Source: Paenirhizobium naphthalenivorans (GTDB taxonomy: Bacteria; Pseudomonadota; Alphaproteobacteria; Rhizobiales; Rhizobiaceae). Taken from it: 64,000 nt of DNA. How positions within the stretch are numbered: position 1 is the stretch's first letter; each line of letters starts with the position of its first letter. The stretch spans positions 1 through 64,000 of the forward strand of contig NZ_BJZP01000018.1 of assembly GCF_007992095.1 (NCBI RefSeq), read 5' to 3'. The notes below the pieces were generated by a model. It saw only the letters and a program-made list of their open reading frames with translations. It ran no database searches and was not told the DNA's origin. Positions 36,585 to 46,894 of this stretch are shown piece by piece. The translations under genes and the position numbers were made by a program.

Positions 36585-37334
36585 TCAGCTTGAGGTCTTG
36601 ACCGCTCTCGCCGTTGAGCGCAGGCCGTCGCTGCCCCAGCCGATCAGGCCACGGGCATAGGCGACGAGTGTCTTTCCATATTCCGACAGCAGCGTGCGCA
36701 GGACGTCGGGTTGGCTATACCAGTCGGTGTGTTTGAGATCGGAATTGACGACCGGATAAGGGATGTATTGCGTCGCCCTGTCTTTGCGGCGCAGCTCCAT
36801 CAGGCTGCGCGGCATGTGATAGTTGTTGGTCACCACCAGTACCGAACCATAGCCATGGTCGTGGATCCACTGCGAGATCTCGTTGGCATTGCCGATCGTG
36901 TCGAGCGCTTCATAGCCGACGTCGACACAGCAGTCGAAAAGATCGGGTGAGCTCTGGGTCATCTTGCGGATCTGCGTCGGGGACGTGGTCGGATGGGCGC
37001 CTGAAATCAGCAACCGTTGGCCGGAGCCGCGTCTCAGCAGTTCGACGGCTTGGTCGATCCTTTGATAGCCGCCGGTCAGGACGACGATCGCATCAGCCTT
37101 CGCTTGTGCCGGCGGCACCAGCGTGGTCACAGAGTCGGCGTACCACAGGAAACCGGCGAGGATCATCGCTACGCAGAAAATGACAGCAAGGCCACCATAG
37201 TGCAGAACGCGACGCAAACGGCCCCGGCGGGCGAAAATGCCACCCGCGCTACGCCGCGGCTGTCGCTCGCGTAATGCTCTGTCGCGACTCATCTGACCCA
37301 TCGTCATGTCTTTTGCATAGCGCGCTTCTGTCAT
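36585..37334 (-). CDS. YdcF/SanA-like DUF218 protein
   Basis: 249 residues from the ATG at 37334, which overlaps the stop of a 12-codon leader; starts at 37358 or 37307 are also possible. A basic N-terminus, one transmembrane segment, then a DUF218 domain with IVVLTGGYQRIDQAVELL, SGAHPTT and VTNNYHMPRS. Related proteins (SanA, ElyC) affect envelope integrity. Lies after ftsX on the same strand. Confidence 0.83.
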   Translation of the reverse strand: MTEARYAKDMTMGQMSRDRALRERQPRRSAGGIFARRGRLRRVLHYGGLAVIFCVAMILAGFLWYADSVTTLVPPAQAKADAIVVLTGGYQRIDQAVELLRRGSGQRLLISGAHPTTSPTQIRKMTQSSPDLFDCCVDVGYEALDTIGNANEISQWIHDHGYGSVLVVTNNYHMPRSLMELRRKDRATQYIPYPVVNSDLKHTDWYSQPDVLRTLLSEYGKTLVAYARGLIGWGSDGLRSTARAVKTSS

Positions 37335-37369
37335 AGGGAACAGGCGGCTTTGTGGCATTCAACAGGCAT
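37331..37369 (-). CDS. possible 12-codon leader peptide between ftsX and the YdcF-like gene
   Basis: Immediately after the ftsX stop a strong GAGGGGA precedes an ATG at 37369; the frame reads MPVECHKAACSL and stops with a TGA that overlaps the ATG of the next gene. The arrangement would couple translation. It may also just be the site from which ribosomes reach the next start. Confidence 0.25.
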   Translation of the reverse strand: MPVECHKAACSL

Positions 37370-37377
37370 TCGTCCCC

Positions 37378-38385
37378 TCAATCGCCGAGCAGCCCGTCGG
37401 TTCGAGCCGGGTCAGAGCGAATGAGGTCGATCTCGTAGATGGTGCGGATCACAGTCAGTCGCGCCGTCACAGTGGTCAAGAGGGCGATGACGATCATGGT
37501 GGCGAAAATGCCGAGATAGCCGAGATAGCCGATCGAGAAAGTACCGAACAGTGCCGCTGCCTGGTCACTCTGAGGGGTGGCGAGCGAGCGGCTCTGCCAG
37601 TAGCTGGCTATCGCAAACAGCGCTGCCGCAAGCAATCCGCCGGTCGCCGCCCCCTTGAGGCTGATCTTCAGGAAGTGCATCTGGAATTCCTGGGCGACGA
37701 AGGAGCCCTCCGCGCCGACGAAGTGCAGCACTTCGATAATATGCCGGTTGCCGGAGAGCGCGCCGCGGGTAGCGAATACCACCGTTAGTACCATGGCGGT
37801 GAAAACCAGGATGAGCACGCCCGAGCCGATCAGCACGGTGGTCCGGGCCATCTGCACGAGGCGATCGACCCAGGTGCGGTGATCATCAAGGAAGGCCTGA
37901 GGCACCTCGGTTTTCAAAAGCGCGCGCATGGCGGCGAAATCGGGTGGGTTGGCTTCGTCTATCGTGATGATCACAAGACGCGGCACGGGCAGTTCGTTGA
38001 GATCGAGGCCCGTTCCGAGCCAGGGTTCGAGCAGGCGCGCTGTCGCTTCGTCGTCCATGATCCGACCGTCCTTGGTGCCGACGAAAGTCAGGGCCAGGTC
38101 GCGCGCCTTGATGAGCGCCTGGCTCATGTCGAGGCCGTCTTCCGGTTTGATCTGGATCGTGATCTCACGGGCGATCTGGCTTTGCCAGCCGGCGGCGGTG
38201 GTGCGCACCATGCTGACGGCCCCAAGCGTCAGGCAGGCGAGGAAGGCCATGATGGCGATCACCACCATTAGCGCATTGCCCTGGATGTTGGAGGGCGGCA
38301 GGATCGCTCCGGTCGGCCTGACCGTCATTGCGGTCCGGCGTGCCTTTGGGGGTTGGGCGGTGGCGTTTCGGTCGAACTCATTCAT
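37378..38385 (-). CDS. ftsX: cell division protein FtsX
   Basis: 335 residues, four transmembrane segments (about 38-60 and three in the C-terminal half) with a large periplasmic loop, as in FtsX. With FtsE it forms the divisome ABC complex that controls peptidoglycan hydrolases. The start overlaps the ftsE stop by eight bases. Confidence 0.95.
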   Translation of the reverse strand: MNEFDRNATAQPPKARRTAMTVRPTGAILPPSNIQGNALMVVIAIMAFLACLTLGAVSMVRTTAAGWQSQIAREITIQIKPEDGLDMSQALIKARDLALTFVGTKDGRIMDDEATARLLEPWLGTGLDLNELPVPRLVIITIDEANPPDFAAMRALLKTEVPQAFLDDHRTWVDRLVQMARTTVLIGSGVLILVFTAMVLTVVFATRGALSGNRHIIEVLHFVGAEGSFVAQEFQMHFLKISLKGAATGGLLAAALFAIASYWQSRSLATPQSDQAAALFGTFSIGYLGYLGIFATMIVIALLTTVTARLTVIRTIYEIDLIRSDPARTDGLLGD

Positions 38386-39037
38386 AGATGTCGAGCCGCC
38401 CGTCTGTGAGGATCATGCGTCGTGCGTCGACCTGGTCCATCAGCGCCAGGTCATGCGTGGCGATCACGACGGCTGTGCCGAGACGGTTGAGTTCGAGGAA
38501 AAGGCTGAGCAGGCGTCGGGCCATCGGAGGATCGACATTGCCGGTCGGTTCGTCGGCCAGCAGAATTTCCGGCCGGTCGATCAAGGCGCGGGCGATTGCC
38601 ACGCGCTGCTTCTCGCCGCCCGACAGGACCGGTGGCAGCACGTTAATCCGCTCGCCGAGGCCGACCCATTTTAGTAGTTCTAGCACGTCGTTACGATAGC
38701 TCGTCTCGTCTTTTCCGCGCACCCGCAAGGGAAGGGCGACGTTCTCGTAGGTGGTGAGATGGTCGAGTAGCTGGAAATCCTGGAAGACGATGCCGACGCG
38801 GCGGCGCAGCATGGGCAGCTCAGAGCGCGGAATCTTGGTGATGTCTCGGCCGAAGCTGCGAATCAGCCCGCGGGTTGGTTGCAGCGACATGAAAAGAAGG
38901 CGCAGCAGCGTCGTCTTGCCGGCACCGGATGGACCAGTGAGGAACTGGAAGGAGCGCTTCGGAATGTCGAAGGTCAGGTCGCGGAGGATCTCCGGTCCCA
39001 TTCCATAACGCAAGCCGACATTTTCAAAGTGGATCAA
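38378..39037 (-). CDS. ftsE: cell division ATP-binding protein FtsE
   Basis: 219 residues, ABC ATPase: Walker [10 protein letters not shown], signature [15 protein letters not shown], Walker [14 protein letters not shown]-loop in IATHDLAL. Partner of FtsX. The 200-bp region upstream, shared with a divergent gene, contains TTAACCAT-like half sites reminiscent of CtrA boxes, without the full spaced consensus. Confidence 0.97.
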   Translation of the reverse strand: MIHFENVGLRYGMGPEILRDLTFDIPKRSFQFLTGPSGAGKTTLLRLLFMSLQPTRGLIRSFGRDITKIPRSELPMLRRRVGIVFQDFQLLDHLTTYENVALPLRVRGKDETSYRNDVLELLKWVGLGERINVLPPVLSGGEKQRVAIARALIDRPEILLADEPTGNVDPPMARRLLSLFLELNRLGTAVVIATHDLALMDQVDARRMILTDGRLDIYE

Positions 39038-39238
39038 GAGCTCAGCCAGTCTGACAGATCGCAGGGGTCTGCACCATGTTAACGAAGCGGGTTAACAACC
39101 GGTAAATGTTGCCCGCAAATTGGCAGCTTTCACCGTCTCTTTCCGAAACATTAACCATTTGAATTTACGTCTGGAGGGGATTCGTTTCAATGCCCAGATT
39201 TGGCCGGTCTGTGGGTGCACGCGAGAGGTGCCGGAAAG

Positions 39239-39907
39239 ATGAACGCATTCCGCTCTAGACGGCCCCCGGCTCAGCCGGAGATCGACCTTCTGCCGCCGGA
39301 GCGTCCGCGGCGGCCCTTGAGATCCGGCCTCCATGCAGCTGCCGACGTGGTTGATGCGCACTATGTTGCAGTCGATGACGCGCCGCGCCGCGCGCAGGCC
39401 AGCGGTGGTTTGAACGATAACCGCCGGCGCGCGCCTGCCGAACGCCGGGCTTTCGACACCAGCCACTGGGTCGGCCTTGCCGGCGGCTCGTTGCGCAGCA
39501 CAGAGAGGGTCCTGCAAACCTTTTCCGAGCGAGGCTTTGCCTTGTTCGTCGCGCTCGCCTTCGTCGTCACTTTCGCCTTCGCCGGACTGATCGTGCGTGC
39601 GCCGGATGCGGAAGCGTATGTCCGTCCGCTCGACATCACTCATGTCAGCCTGACCCCGCGCGACGCCGACGGCATGCGTATTCTTCAGGTCAATGCCATC
39701 ATCGAGAACCGCAGCGCGGCGAGGAGCCATGTTCCGAAGCTGCGAGCGGATCTGATCGCCGGTGGCCAGATCATTGCCAGCACTTATATCGCCACGCCGG
39801 TCGACGAGATCGATGCCGGACACAGTCGCGGCATCACGGCGCGTTTGCTGCATCCCGGTGGAAAAACGCCGGAACTCCGGCTTTCCTTCGAGGAAACGGG
39901 TGCCTGA
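39239..39907 (+). CDS. membrane protein divergent from ftsE
   Basis: 222 residues from the ATG at 39239. The N-terminal 95 residues are Arg/Pro-rich and cytosolic; one transmembrane segment at about 108-128; then a domain resembling the DUF3426-type tail of MJ0042 zinc-finger proteins, but the zinc finger itself is not present. Function unknown; position next to ftsEX is typical of rhizobia. Confidence 0.65.
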   Translation: MNAFRSRRPPAQPEIDLLPPERPRRPLRSGLHAAADVVDAHYVAVDDAPRRAQASGGLNDNRRRAPAERRAFDTSHWVGLAGGSLRSTERVLQTFSERGFALFVALAFVVTFAFAGLIVRAPDAEAYVRPLDITHVSLTPRDADGMRILQVNAIIENRSAARSHVPKLRADLIAGGQIIASTYIATPVDEIDAGHSRGITARLLHPGGKTPELRLSFEETGA

Positions 39908-39990
39908 CGCAGCCGACTGTGCTATCGGCCACAACTTTCCAGGGCCGGCATTTGCGATCGGCCATGCAGCAGCGCTCAAAGGAGTAGGCC

Positions 39991-40542
39991 ATGCCCGTCG
40001 TCCGCGGAAAGAATATCGAACCGCTCTATACCGCGTCGCAGATCAACGAGCGTAACCACCAGCTTGCCGCCGAGATTGCCAAGGGACCGTCGCGCGACCT
40101 TCTGGTAATCGCGGTGCTCAAAGGTTCGTTCGTCTTCGCCGCTGATCTCATCCGCGCCCTGCACGATGTCGGGTTGGCGCCGGAGGTGGAGTTCATCACC
40201 CTGTCCAGCTATGGCGCGGGCACGGTCTCGCAAGGGGTCAGGATCGTCAAGGACATCGATAGCGACGTGCATGGTCGTGACGTACTCCTGATTGACGACA
40301 TCCTCGAATCCGGACGCACGCTCAAGTTCGCCAAGGAACTGCTCTATGAGCGCGGCGCCTCCAATGTCTCCCTGGCCGTCCTGCTGGATAAAAAAGTGAA
40401 GCGCCAGGAACAGCTTGAGGCGGATTATGTGGGCTTCGAGTGTCCCGATTATTTTGTCGTCGGCTATGGCATGGATGTCGCTTACGCCTTTCGGGAGTTG
40501 CCTTTCGTCGGCGTCGTCACCGGCGATGCGACGGACGCCTGA
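39991..40542 (+). CDS. hpt: hypoxanthine phosphoribosyltransferase
   Basis: 183 residues. The PRPP-binding signature VLLIDDILESGRTL and the flexible-loop SSYG are present. Salvages hypoxanthine/guanine to nucleotides. Followed after 145 bp by cpdR. Confidence 0.95.
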   Translation: MPVVRGKNIEPLYTASQINERNHQLAAEIAKGPSRDLLVIAVLKGSFVFAADLIRALHDVGLAPEVEFITLSSYGAGTVSQGVRIVKDIDSDVHGRDVLLIDDILESGRTLKFAKELLYERGASNVSLAVLLDKKVKRQEQLEADYVGFECPDYFVVGYGMDVAYAFRELPFVGVVTGDATDA

Positions 40543-40687
40543 GGCGCGGCACCGGGCGAAGTCTCGCCCCGCGCCGAAGACCGGTTGTTAACCATGGAAG
40601 CCGCCCATCCTCGTTTCGTTTACCTATCGCAAAGGAAACTCTGGTGATTTCGCTCCTGGCAATGAATGGACCGGGAGCAAATCGATC

Positions 40688-41047
40688 ATGGCGAGAATTC
40701 TCATTACCGAAGACGAGGATTCGTTACGCTCCTTTGTGGCGCGCGCGCTCCGTCTTGACGGTCACGAGACGTACGAGGCCGCCGACGGTGCCGAAGGTCT
40801 GGAACGTCTTGAGGAGGGAGCTTTCGACTTGCTGCTTTCCGATATACGGATGCCCGTCATGGACGGCATCGAACTGGCGCACCGAGCGGCTTCGTCTTTT
40901 CCCGATCTCAAGATCCTGCTGATGACTGGTTATGCCGAACAGCGCGAGCGGGCCGACGACCTTGCCGCGAAGATCATCGATGTCGTGCCGAAACCTTTCG
41001 CTCTTCCGGAAATCCGCGAGGCGGTCGCCAAGGCGCTTGCCAGCTGA
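40688..41047 (+). CDS. cpdR: single-domain response regulator CpdR
   Basis: 119 residues, only a receiver domain: acidic pocket TEDED at 7-11, phospho-acceptor D52 in LLSDIRMP, T in MTGYAE, K in VPKPFALPE. CpdR is a ClpXP adaptor controlled by the CckA-ChpT phosphorelay in alphaproteobacteria and directs cell-cycle proteolysis. The gap upstream contains GTTAACCAT at about 40586, a CtrA half-site-like word. Confidence 0.9.
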   Translation: MARILITEDEDSLRSFVARALRLDGHETYEAADGAEGLERLEEGAFDLLLSDIRMPVMDGIELAHRAASSFPDLKILLMTGYAEQRERADDLAAKIIDVVPKPFALPEIREAVAKALAS

Positions 41048-41084
41048 CGCAGCGGTCTCTGCCTCTGCGCGTCCTCGGTCCGGC

Positions 41085-43712
41085 CTACTGGATGTCGAGC
41101 AGCCGTTCGAGATAGCGGCGCTCCAGTTCGGGGCCGCCATTGTCGCCGAGCTTCTTGCGGATCGCTTCAAGGATTTCCCGTGCTCGTTGCACGTCGATCT
41201 CATCGGGCACATTGACCCGCTCGCCGAAGTCCGGGCCTGACGTGGCGCGCGGGCGACCCAGCGGATCGCGGCCGTTCTGTCCACTTTGCTGCTGTCCCTG
41301 CTGGCCGCGCATCGCCTGTGTCATCTGGTTCATCATGTCGCGCGCACCTTGGCGCAGAGCTTCGAGCGCCTTGCCCTGACCTTCCACCGCCCGGTCGCCC
41401 TGGCTCTGGCCCAGCGCCTCGCCGGCGCCACGCATTTCCCGCTTGGCCTGACCGAAGCTCTCGCCGGGCTTGACGCCGAGATCGCTCAATCCCTTCTCCA
41501 GCTCGCCCAGTTTCTTGCCGAGCGCGTCCTGCTGGGCACGCAGGTTTTTCAGCGCCTCGCGTAGTTCGTCGGCCGTCATCCGGTCGGTGGGAGAGCCCTG
41601 TTGTCCTCGCTGATCCTGATCGCCGTTCTGGCCTTGGGGTGGCCGGTCAAGGAATTCGCCGTCCTCGCCGTAACCGGGATCGCCGCGTTGCATGCGATCC
41701 TTCAACGCCTGATCGAGGCGGAAGGTCTCGTCCATCAGCTTCTGCTGGTCCTGCATGACTTCGCCTAGCTTGTCGATCTGCTGGCGTGCCTGGCTGTTCT
41801 CCTGCTGCTGGCCGCCGCGTTGCGGCCGGCCGGCCTGCAGGTTGTTCATCATGCGCTGTAGCTCGGATAGCATCTGGCGGGCCGCGTCACGATTGCCGGA
41901 ACGGGCCAGATTTTCGATCTGGTTCATCATGTTTTCCAGGTCGCGCTGGCGCAGCATGTTCTGCGCTGACGGCTGCTGGCCCTCGGCATTCGGCTGGCGC
42001 TCCGCCATGGCGTCGATGAAGCCCTGCATAGCGGCGCGCAATTCGTCCATCAGCTTCTTGATCTCTTCGTCGGGCGCATTGCGCTCTAGCGCGTCGGCGA
42101 GCGCTTGCTGAGCGTCTCTCAGCTTGCGTTCTGCGAGCGATATGTCGCCGCCGTCGATGCCGAGCGCGATCTCCCAGAGATAGTCGGCGGTATCCTTCAG
42201 CTGTTCCGTCGAGCGGGCGAGTTTCATCCGTGCCTGCGCCGACTGGATCAGCAGATAGTGCGTCATGTTAGGAATTGTCTCGTCGGCACGCAGCGATAGC
42301 GCCTCGTTGAGGGCGATAGCTTGGCGTAGCTCGCGAATGTCGAGGGCGAAGACCTGGCGCTCCTCGGCTACGGCCGCCGCCAGCGGTTCGATGAAGGCGC
42401 GGGCGGGTAACACCATGTCATACGGCTGGCTGCGCCCCGTCTGTCCCGCGCCGTCGGTTGCGACGAGCGTGATCCTGACCTTGCGGCCGGACAGCGGATG
42501 TTCGGTGATGTTGCGGCTCGACAGGCCTTTTGCGTCACGGGCATTGTGACGCGGCAGGTCGAGCTTGTACTCTGGCAGGGCATAAAGTGGAATGGCATCC
42601 GCCTTTTCTGCCAGTGGTTCGATCTCGGCGTAGGCCTTGGCGAGTCCGTAATCGTCCTTCGCTTTGAAACCGATCTCGAGCGCGCCGTTGGCGCTGCGGC
42701 GCGGTAGTCCGTCGAAGGTGATTTCCGGTGCCTTGTCTGGAACAACGTCGATTGCCCATTGTCGACCGCCGACTAGAAGCGTGCCGCTGGTTTCGAGCTG
42801 CCATTCGTGGACACCGGCCGCGGATGTGGCGGGCTTGGTTTTGCCATCCGGCGGCAGGCCACCTTGAGCAGTAGCTGCCGCGTTCCTGGCGATGTCGATC
42901 ACCGTGCCATCGTCCGCCCGGCGAAACAGCACTTTTTCGTCGGCGGTGCCGCCGCTGATCCTAACGGTTGCCAGCGCGTTCTGCGGCACGCGCGCGTTGC
43001 CGGGCGATGTGGCGGTTGCGTTTCCGTCAGGCTGACCGTCGCGGCCCGAAAGGAACACCGGCGCTTGCCCGGTATAGGCGGGCGGGGTGATCCAGGCGTC
43101 GATCCTGAGGCCAGGCGTCTCGCTGGTCGTTGGCTGCTGGCGAAAGGCGTCTGAAATCACGCCGGCGCCGTTCGAGCCGGAATAGGCAAGAGCTGTAACG
43201 AACAGCAGAGCGGGAACGGCGCGCAGGGCATGGCGGTCGAAGCGGGCGATGTCGGGTCGCGGCAGGCCGGCGTCGAGGGCAGCGATCGTCTCGGCCATAC
43301 GACGTTGGTGCTCGACCCACAGGGCGCGGGCGAAGGGGGTGTCGAAGGCCGGTTCGTCGTCTTGCACTGCGACAGGCTGGTGGGCGAGGTGATTGCGCTC
43401 CTCAAGCAGTCGGTCGGCCTCCTCACCGGCCGGCCAGCGCAGCCGGGCAAAGGGCAGGAGGCTTGCGACGACGCCGAAGGTGAGGACGAAGACGAGGCCA
43501 AGGCGGATAAGATCCGGTAATTGGCGATAGACGCCCAGCCAAGCGAGGGAGACGAAGATTGCGGCGATGCCGGCCAGCGGCAGGAAGAGTGGCAGCAACC
43601 GTTCGGCAAACAGAACGAGACGGGCGAGGAATCGCTTGACCGCCACCCGCCGCGCCAGCGCTGGATCGGTGCCAAATGCACCTGTTCTCTTGCCGCCGGG
43701 CTGAAGGGGCAT
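41085..43712 (-). CDS. TIGR02302/DUF4175 family membrane protein
   Basis: 875 residues from the ATG at 43712 (GGAG nine bases upstream; TTG at 43757 or ATG at 43745 are alternatives). Two hydrophobic segments near the N-terminus and one about residue 170, then a large periplasmic part; the C-terminal 350 residues are helical, Gln/Gly/Asp-rich and low in complexity. Matches the rhizobial family TIGR02302, whose role is unknown. Confidence 0.85.
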   Translation of the reverse strand: MPLQPGGKRTGAFGTDPALARRVAVKRFLARLVLFAERLLPLFLPLAGIAAIFVSLAWLGVYRQLPDLIRLGLVFVLTFGVVASLLPFARLRWPAGEEADRLLEERNHLAHQPVAVQDDEPAFDTPFARALWVEHQRRMAETIAALDAGLPRPDIARFDRHALRAVPALLFVTALAYSGSNGAGVISDAFRQQPTTSETPGLRIDAWITPPAYTGQAPVFLSGRDGQPDGNATATSPGNARVPQNALATVRISGGTADEKVLFRRADDGTVIDIARNAAATAQGGLPPDGKTKPATSAAGVHEWQLETSGTLLVGGRQWAIDVVPDKAPEITFDGLPRRSANGALEIGFKAKDDYGLAKAYAEIEPLAEKADAIPLYALPEYKLDLPRHNARDAKGLSSRNITEHPLSGRKVRITLVATDGAGQTGRSQPYDMVLPARAFIEPLAAAVAEERQVFALDIRELRQAIALNEALSLRADETIPNMTHYLLIQSAQARMKLARSTEQLKDTADYLWEIALGIDGGDISLAERKLRDAQQALADALERNAPDEEIKKLMDELRAAMQGFIDAMAERQPNAEGQQPSAQNMLRQRDLENMMNQIENLARSGNRDAARQMLSELQRMMNNLQAGRPQRGGQQQENSQARQQIDKLGEVMQDQQKLMDETFRLDQALKDRMQRGDPGYGEDGEFLDRPPQGQNGDQDQRGQQGSPTDRMTADELREALKNLRAQQDALGKKLGELEKGLSDLGVKPGESFGQAKREMRGAGEALGQSQGDRAVEGQGKALEALRQGARDMMNQMTQAMRGQQGQQQSGQNGRDPLGRPRATSGPDFGERVNVPDEIDVQRAREILEAIRKKLGDNGGPELERRYLERLLDIQ

Positions 43713-43884
43713 GCCTCGGGTCTCCGTTTTTCCCGCAAGCCGCATCCTGCGCGACAAGGCGTGGGCGTGCTAGCCTCGAGCTGAAAGGATAGCATTGTTT
43801 ATGGCGAAGACGAGGGCGCAGGACCGATCCGGTACGCTTTTTCCCCGGGCCGTTGAAAATTGAACGATGCCCGGGGTGTGGCGA

Positions 43885-45153
43885 TCAGTCCAGCCAGGCC
43901 GGTACCGAATCGAGCGCGATCATGTCCTCATAGCTCGGGCGCGGGCGAATCACGTGGAATTCGTCGCCTTTGACCAGCACTTCGGGGACCAGGCGACGGC
44001 TGTTGTAGGTGCCTGCCTGCACAGCGCCATAGGCTCCGGCCGATCCGACCGACAGCAGGTCGCCGGGCCTGGGCATGGCCATTTCGCGGTCGAGCGCCAG
44101 ATAGTCGCCAGTCTCGCAGACCGGACCGACGACATCGGCGCGAATGCGCGGTGCGCTGGCGGCTGAAATCACCACCGGGCGGATCTCGTGATACGCCTCG
44201 TAGAGCGTCGGGCGGATCAGGTCGTTCATCGCCGCGTCGACGATGACGAAGGTCTTGTTGCCGCCGTCCTTCACGTAAATCACCTCGGTTACCAGAATGC
44301 CGGCATTGCCGACGATCAGGCGGCCGGGCTCCACGATGATCTTGCAGTTTAGGCCAGCCAGTTGCTCCAACACCATCTTGGCGTAGACTTCGGGTTCCGG
44401 CGGCGGGTTGTTGTCATCCTTGTAGGGGATACCGAGGCCGCCGCCGATGTCGACATGGTCGATCGCGTGGCCGTCGCCGCGCAGCGCCTCGACCAGTTCG
44501 CGCAACAGCTTGAAGGCGTCCTCGAAGGGTTGCATCTCGGTGATCTGGCTGCCGATATGCATGTCGATGCCACTGACCTTGATACCGGGAAGATCCGCCG
44601 CGCGGGCGTAGACGGCGCGGGCACGGTCGAAGGAAATGCCGAACTTGTTTTCCTTCTTGCCGGTGGAGATCTTGGCGTGGGTCTTGGCGTCGACGTCCGG
44701 ATTGACGCGGAATGAGACGTGCGCCTTGCAGCCGGCCTTCTCCGCTCGCTGGTTGAGTACTTCCAATTCTGGCTCGGATTCGACGTTGAAGCAGTAGATG
44801 CCCGCCTCAAGCGCCAAGTCCATCTCGTGGACGGTCTTGCCGACGCCGGAGAACACGATGCGGTTTGCCGGAATGCCGGCGGCCAGCGCCCGGCGCAGTT
44901 CGCCTTCGGAAACAACGTCCATCCCTGCGCCAAGCCTGGCCAGCGTCTTCAGCACAGCCTGGTTCGAATTGGCCTTCATCGCGTAGCAGACCATCGAGTC
45001 GACGCTGGAGAAGGCCTGGGAAAACACCTTGTAGTGCCGCTCCAGCGTCGCCGTCGAATAGCAGTAGAAGGGTGTGCCGACGGCTTTGGCGATCTCGGGT
45101 ACGGAGACATCTTCGGCATAGAGTACGCCGTCGCGATAGTCGAAGTGGTTCAC
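43885..45153 (-). CDS. lysA: diaminopimelate decarboxylase
   Basis: 422 residues from a GTG at 45153 (upstream reading to 45279 runs through the lipoprotein gene). PLP lysine in CYAMKANSN, HIGSQI, GGGLGIPY, EPGRLIVGNAG and CETGDYLA. Last step of lysine synthesis. Order argH-lptM-lysA on one strand. Confidence 0.97.
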   Translation of the reverse strand: MNHFDYRDGVLYAEDVSVPEIAKAVGTPFYCYSTATLERHYKVFSQAFSSVDSMVCYAMKANSNQAVLKTLARLGAGMDVVSEGELRRALAAGIPANRIVFSGVGKTVHEMDLALEAGIYCFNVESEPELEVLNQRAEKAGCKAHVSFRVNPDVDAKTHAKISTGKKENKFGISFDRARAVYARAADLPGIKVSGIDMHIGSQITEMQPFEDAFKLLRELVEALRGDGHAIDHVDIGGGLGIPYKDDNNPPPEPEVYAKMVLEQLAGLNCKIIVEPGRLIVGNAGILVTEVIYVKDGGNKTFVIVDAAMNDLIRPTLYEAYHEIRPVVISAASAPRIRADVVGPVCETGDYLALDREMAMPRPGDLLSVGSAGAYGAVQAGTYNSRRLVPEVLVKGDEFHVIRPRPSYEDMIALDSVPAWLD

Positions 45154-45166
45154 GGGCTTTGACCTG

Positions 45167-45373
45167 TCAGAGAAGGGGGTCGAGGACGAAGGGCTTGTCC
45201 GGCACGGTCTGTTTGACCGGTTTTTCGCCGGGGGCTTGCAGCTTGTTCTGCTGTTCGACCGGCATGCTTGGCGGATCAAGGTCGGCCTTGCGGCCGCAGC
45301 CGGTCAGCACAAGGGTGGCCATCGCCAGGAGACCGGCTGCCATTGTCGCACGGGAAAGCGTCTTCACCATCAC
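45167..45373 (-). CDS. lptM: LptM-like small lipoprotein
   Basis: 68 residues with signal peptide and lipobox LTGC, followed by GRKADLDPP, the pattern of LptM/YifL lipoproteins that assist maturation of LptD in the outer membrane. Located between argH and lysA, its usual place. ATG at 45373 or the next ATG may be the start. Confidence 0.88.
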   Translation of the reverse strand: MMVKTLSRATMAAGLLAMATLVLTGCGRKADLDPPSMPVEQQNKLQAPGEKPVKQTVPDKPFVLDPLL

Positions 45374-45466
45374 CTATCCACCGAAAATCTTGTCCCCTTA
45401 GCCTCTAGCGAAAATCGGGGCGCTTGTGCACCCTCATTCTCGTGATGGCTTGCGAAAGGATCGTGA

Positions 45467-46870
45467 TCAGTTGCGGGCCCGCCACCAGGCGATCTGCTTT
45501 TTGACTTCCGAAGGTGCAGTGCCGCCGAAGCTCTTGCGGCTGGCGACGGAGGCCTCGACGGTCAGCACATCGAAAATACCCGCAGTGATCGCCGGATTGA
45601 TCGACTGCAACTCTTCCAGCGTGAGGTCCGACAGGTCGCAGGCCTTGGCTTCGGCCATGGCAACCGCCTTGCCGGTCGCATGATGCGCGTCGCGGAAGGG
45701 CAGGCCGGCTTCCCGGACGAGCCAGTCGGCGAGATCGGTTGCGGTCGAGTAGCCGGAACCGGCCGCCGCCTTCATCTTGTCGGCGCGAATGGTCATGTCG
45801 CTGACCATGCCAGTCATCGCGGCGATCGCCAGTTCCAGGCTCTCTGCGGAATCGAAGACCTGTTCCTTGTCTTCCTGCATGTCCTTGGAATAGGCGAGCG
45901 GCAAGCCCTTCATCACCGTCAGCAGCGCCACCAGCGAGCCGTTGATCCGTCCGGTCTTGGCACGCACCAGTTCGGCGGCATCCGGGTTCTTTTTCTGCGG
46001 CATGATCGATGAGCCGGTCGAAAAGGCGTCCGAAAGGCGGATGAAGCCGAATTGCGGCGTCGACCAGATGACGATCTCCTCGGCGAGCCGCGACAGATGC
46101 GTGGCGCAGATCGACGCGATCGACAGGAACTCCAGCGCGAAGTCGCGGTCGGACACGGTGTCGATCGAGTTGCGGGTCGGCTCGCGGAAGCCAAGCGCCC
46201 TGGCGGTCATCTGGCGGTCGATGGGAAAGCCGGTGCCGGCAAGGGCGGCTGCACCGATCGGGCTTTCGTCCATATGCTCAATCGCATGGCGAACGCGCTG
46301 GCGGTCACGACCGAACATTTCGACATAGGCCATGCAGTGGTGCCCGAAGGTGACCGGCTGGGCGGTCTGCAGGTGGGTGAAGCCGGGCATGACGGTTTCT
46401 GCGTGTTCCTCAGCGCGATCAAGGAAGGCGGCGATCAGGGTGGTCAGTGATGCCTCGACCTTTTGCAGTTCTTCTTTGACCCAGAGGCGGAAGTCGAGCG
46501 CAACTTGGTCGTTGCGCGAGCGTGCGGTGTGCAGGCGTCCTGCGGCCGGGCCGATCAGCTCGGCCAGACGCGCCTCGATGTTCATGTGGATGTCTTCGAG
46601 CTTGCGTGAGAAGGTGAAACGGCCCTCCTCGATCTCTGACAGGATCGTGTTCAATCCGTGAACGATCTTGTCTTTGTCTTCGGCTGATATAATGCCTTGA
46701 TGCGCGAGCATAGTCGCATGCGCGATTGAGCCGCGGATATCCTGGGCATAAAGCTTCTTGTCGAAACCGATCGAGGCATTTATCTCCTCCATGATGGCCG
46801 AAGGCCCTGAAGCGAAGCGACCGCCCCACATCTGGTTGGAGGATTTCATGTTCTTGGTGTCCTCGGCCAT
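45467..46870 (-). CDS. argH: argininosuccinate lyase
   Basis: 467 residues from the ATG at 46870 ([17 protein letters not shown]); the longer reading is antisense to tlpA. Conserved [18 protein letters not shown] and [12 protein letters not shown]. Final step of arginine synthesis. Only 24 bp separate its start from the divergent tlpA. Confidence 0.97.
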   Translation of the reverse strand: MAEDTKNMKSSNQMWGGRFASGPSAIMEEINASIGFDKKLYAQDIRGSIAHATMLAHQGIISAEDKDKIVHGLNTILSEIEEGRFTFSRKLEDIHMNIEARLAELIGPAAGRLHTARSRNDQVALDFRLWVKEELQKVEASLTTLIAAFLDRAEEHAETVMPGFTHLQTAQPVTFGHHCMAYVEMFGRDRQRVRHAIEHMDESPIGAAALAGTGFPIDRQMTARALGFREPTRNSIDTVSDRDFALEFLSIASICATHLSRLAEEIVIWSTPQFGFIRLSDAFSTGSSIMPQKKNPDAAELVRAKTGRINGSLVALLTVMKGLPLAYSKDMQEDKEQVFDSAESLELAIAAMTGMVSDMTIRADKMKAAAGSGYSTATDLADWLVREAGLPFRDAHHATGKAVAMAEAKACDLSDLTLEELQSINPAITAGIFDVLTVEASVASRKSFGGTAPSEVKKQIAWWRARN

Positions 46871-46894
46871 GCCTTGCCCATCCTGGAGACTGCG

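Noticed and set aside
39070..39160. CtrA box in the ftsE upstream region
   Set aside because: Two TTAAC words are present, but the spacing is nine rather than seven bases, so the full consensus is not met.
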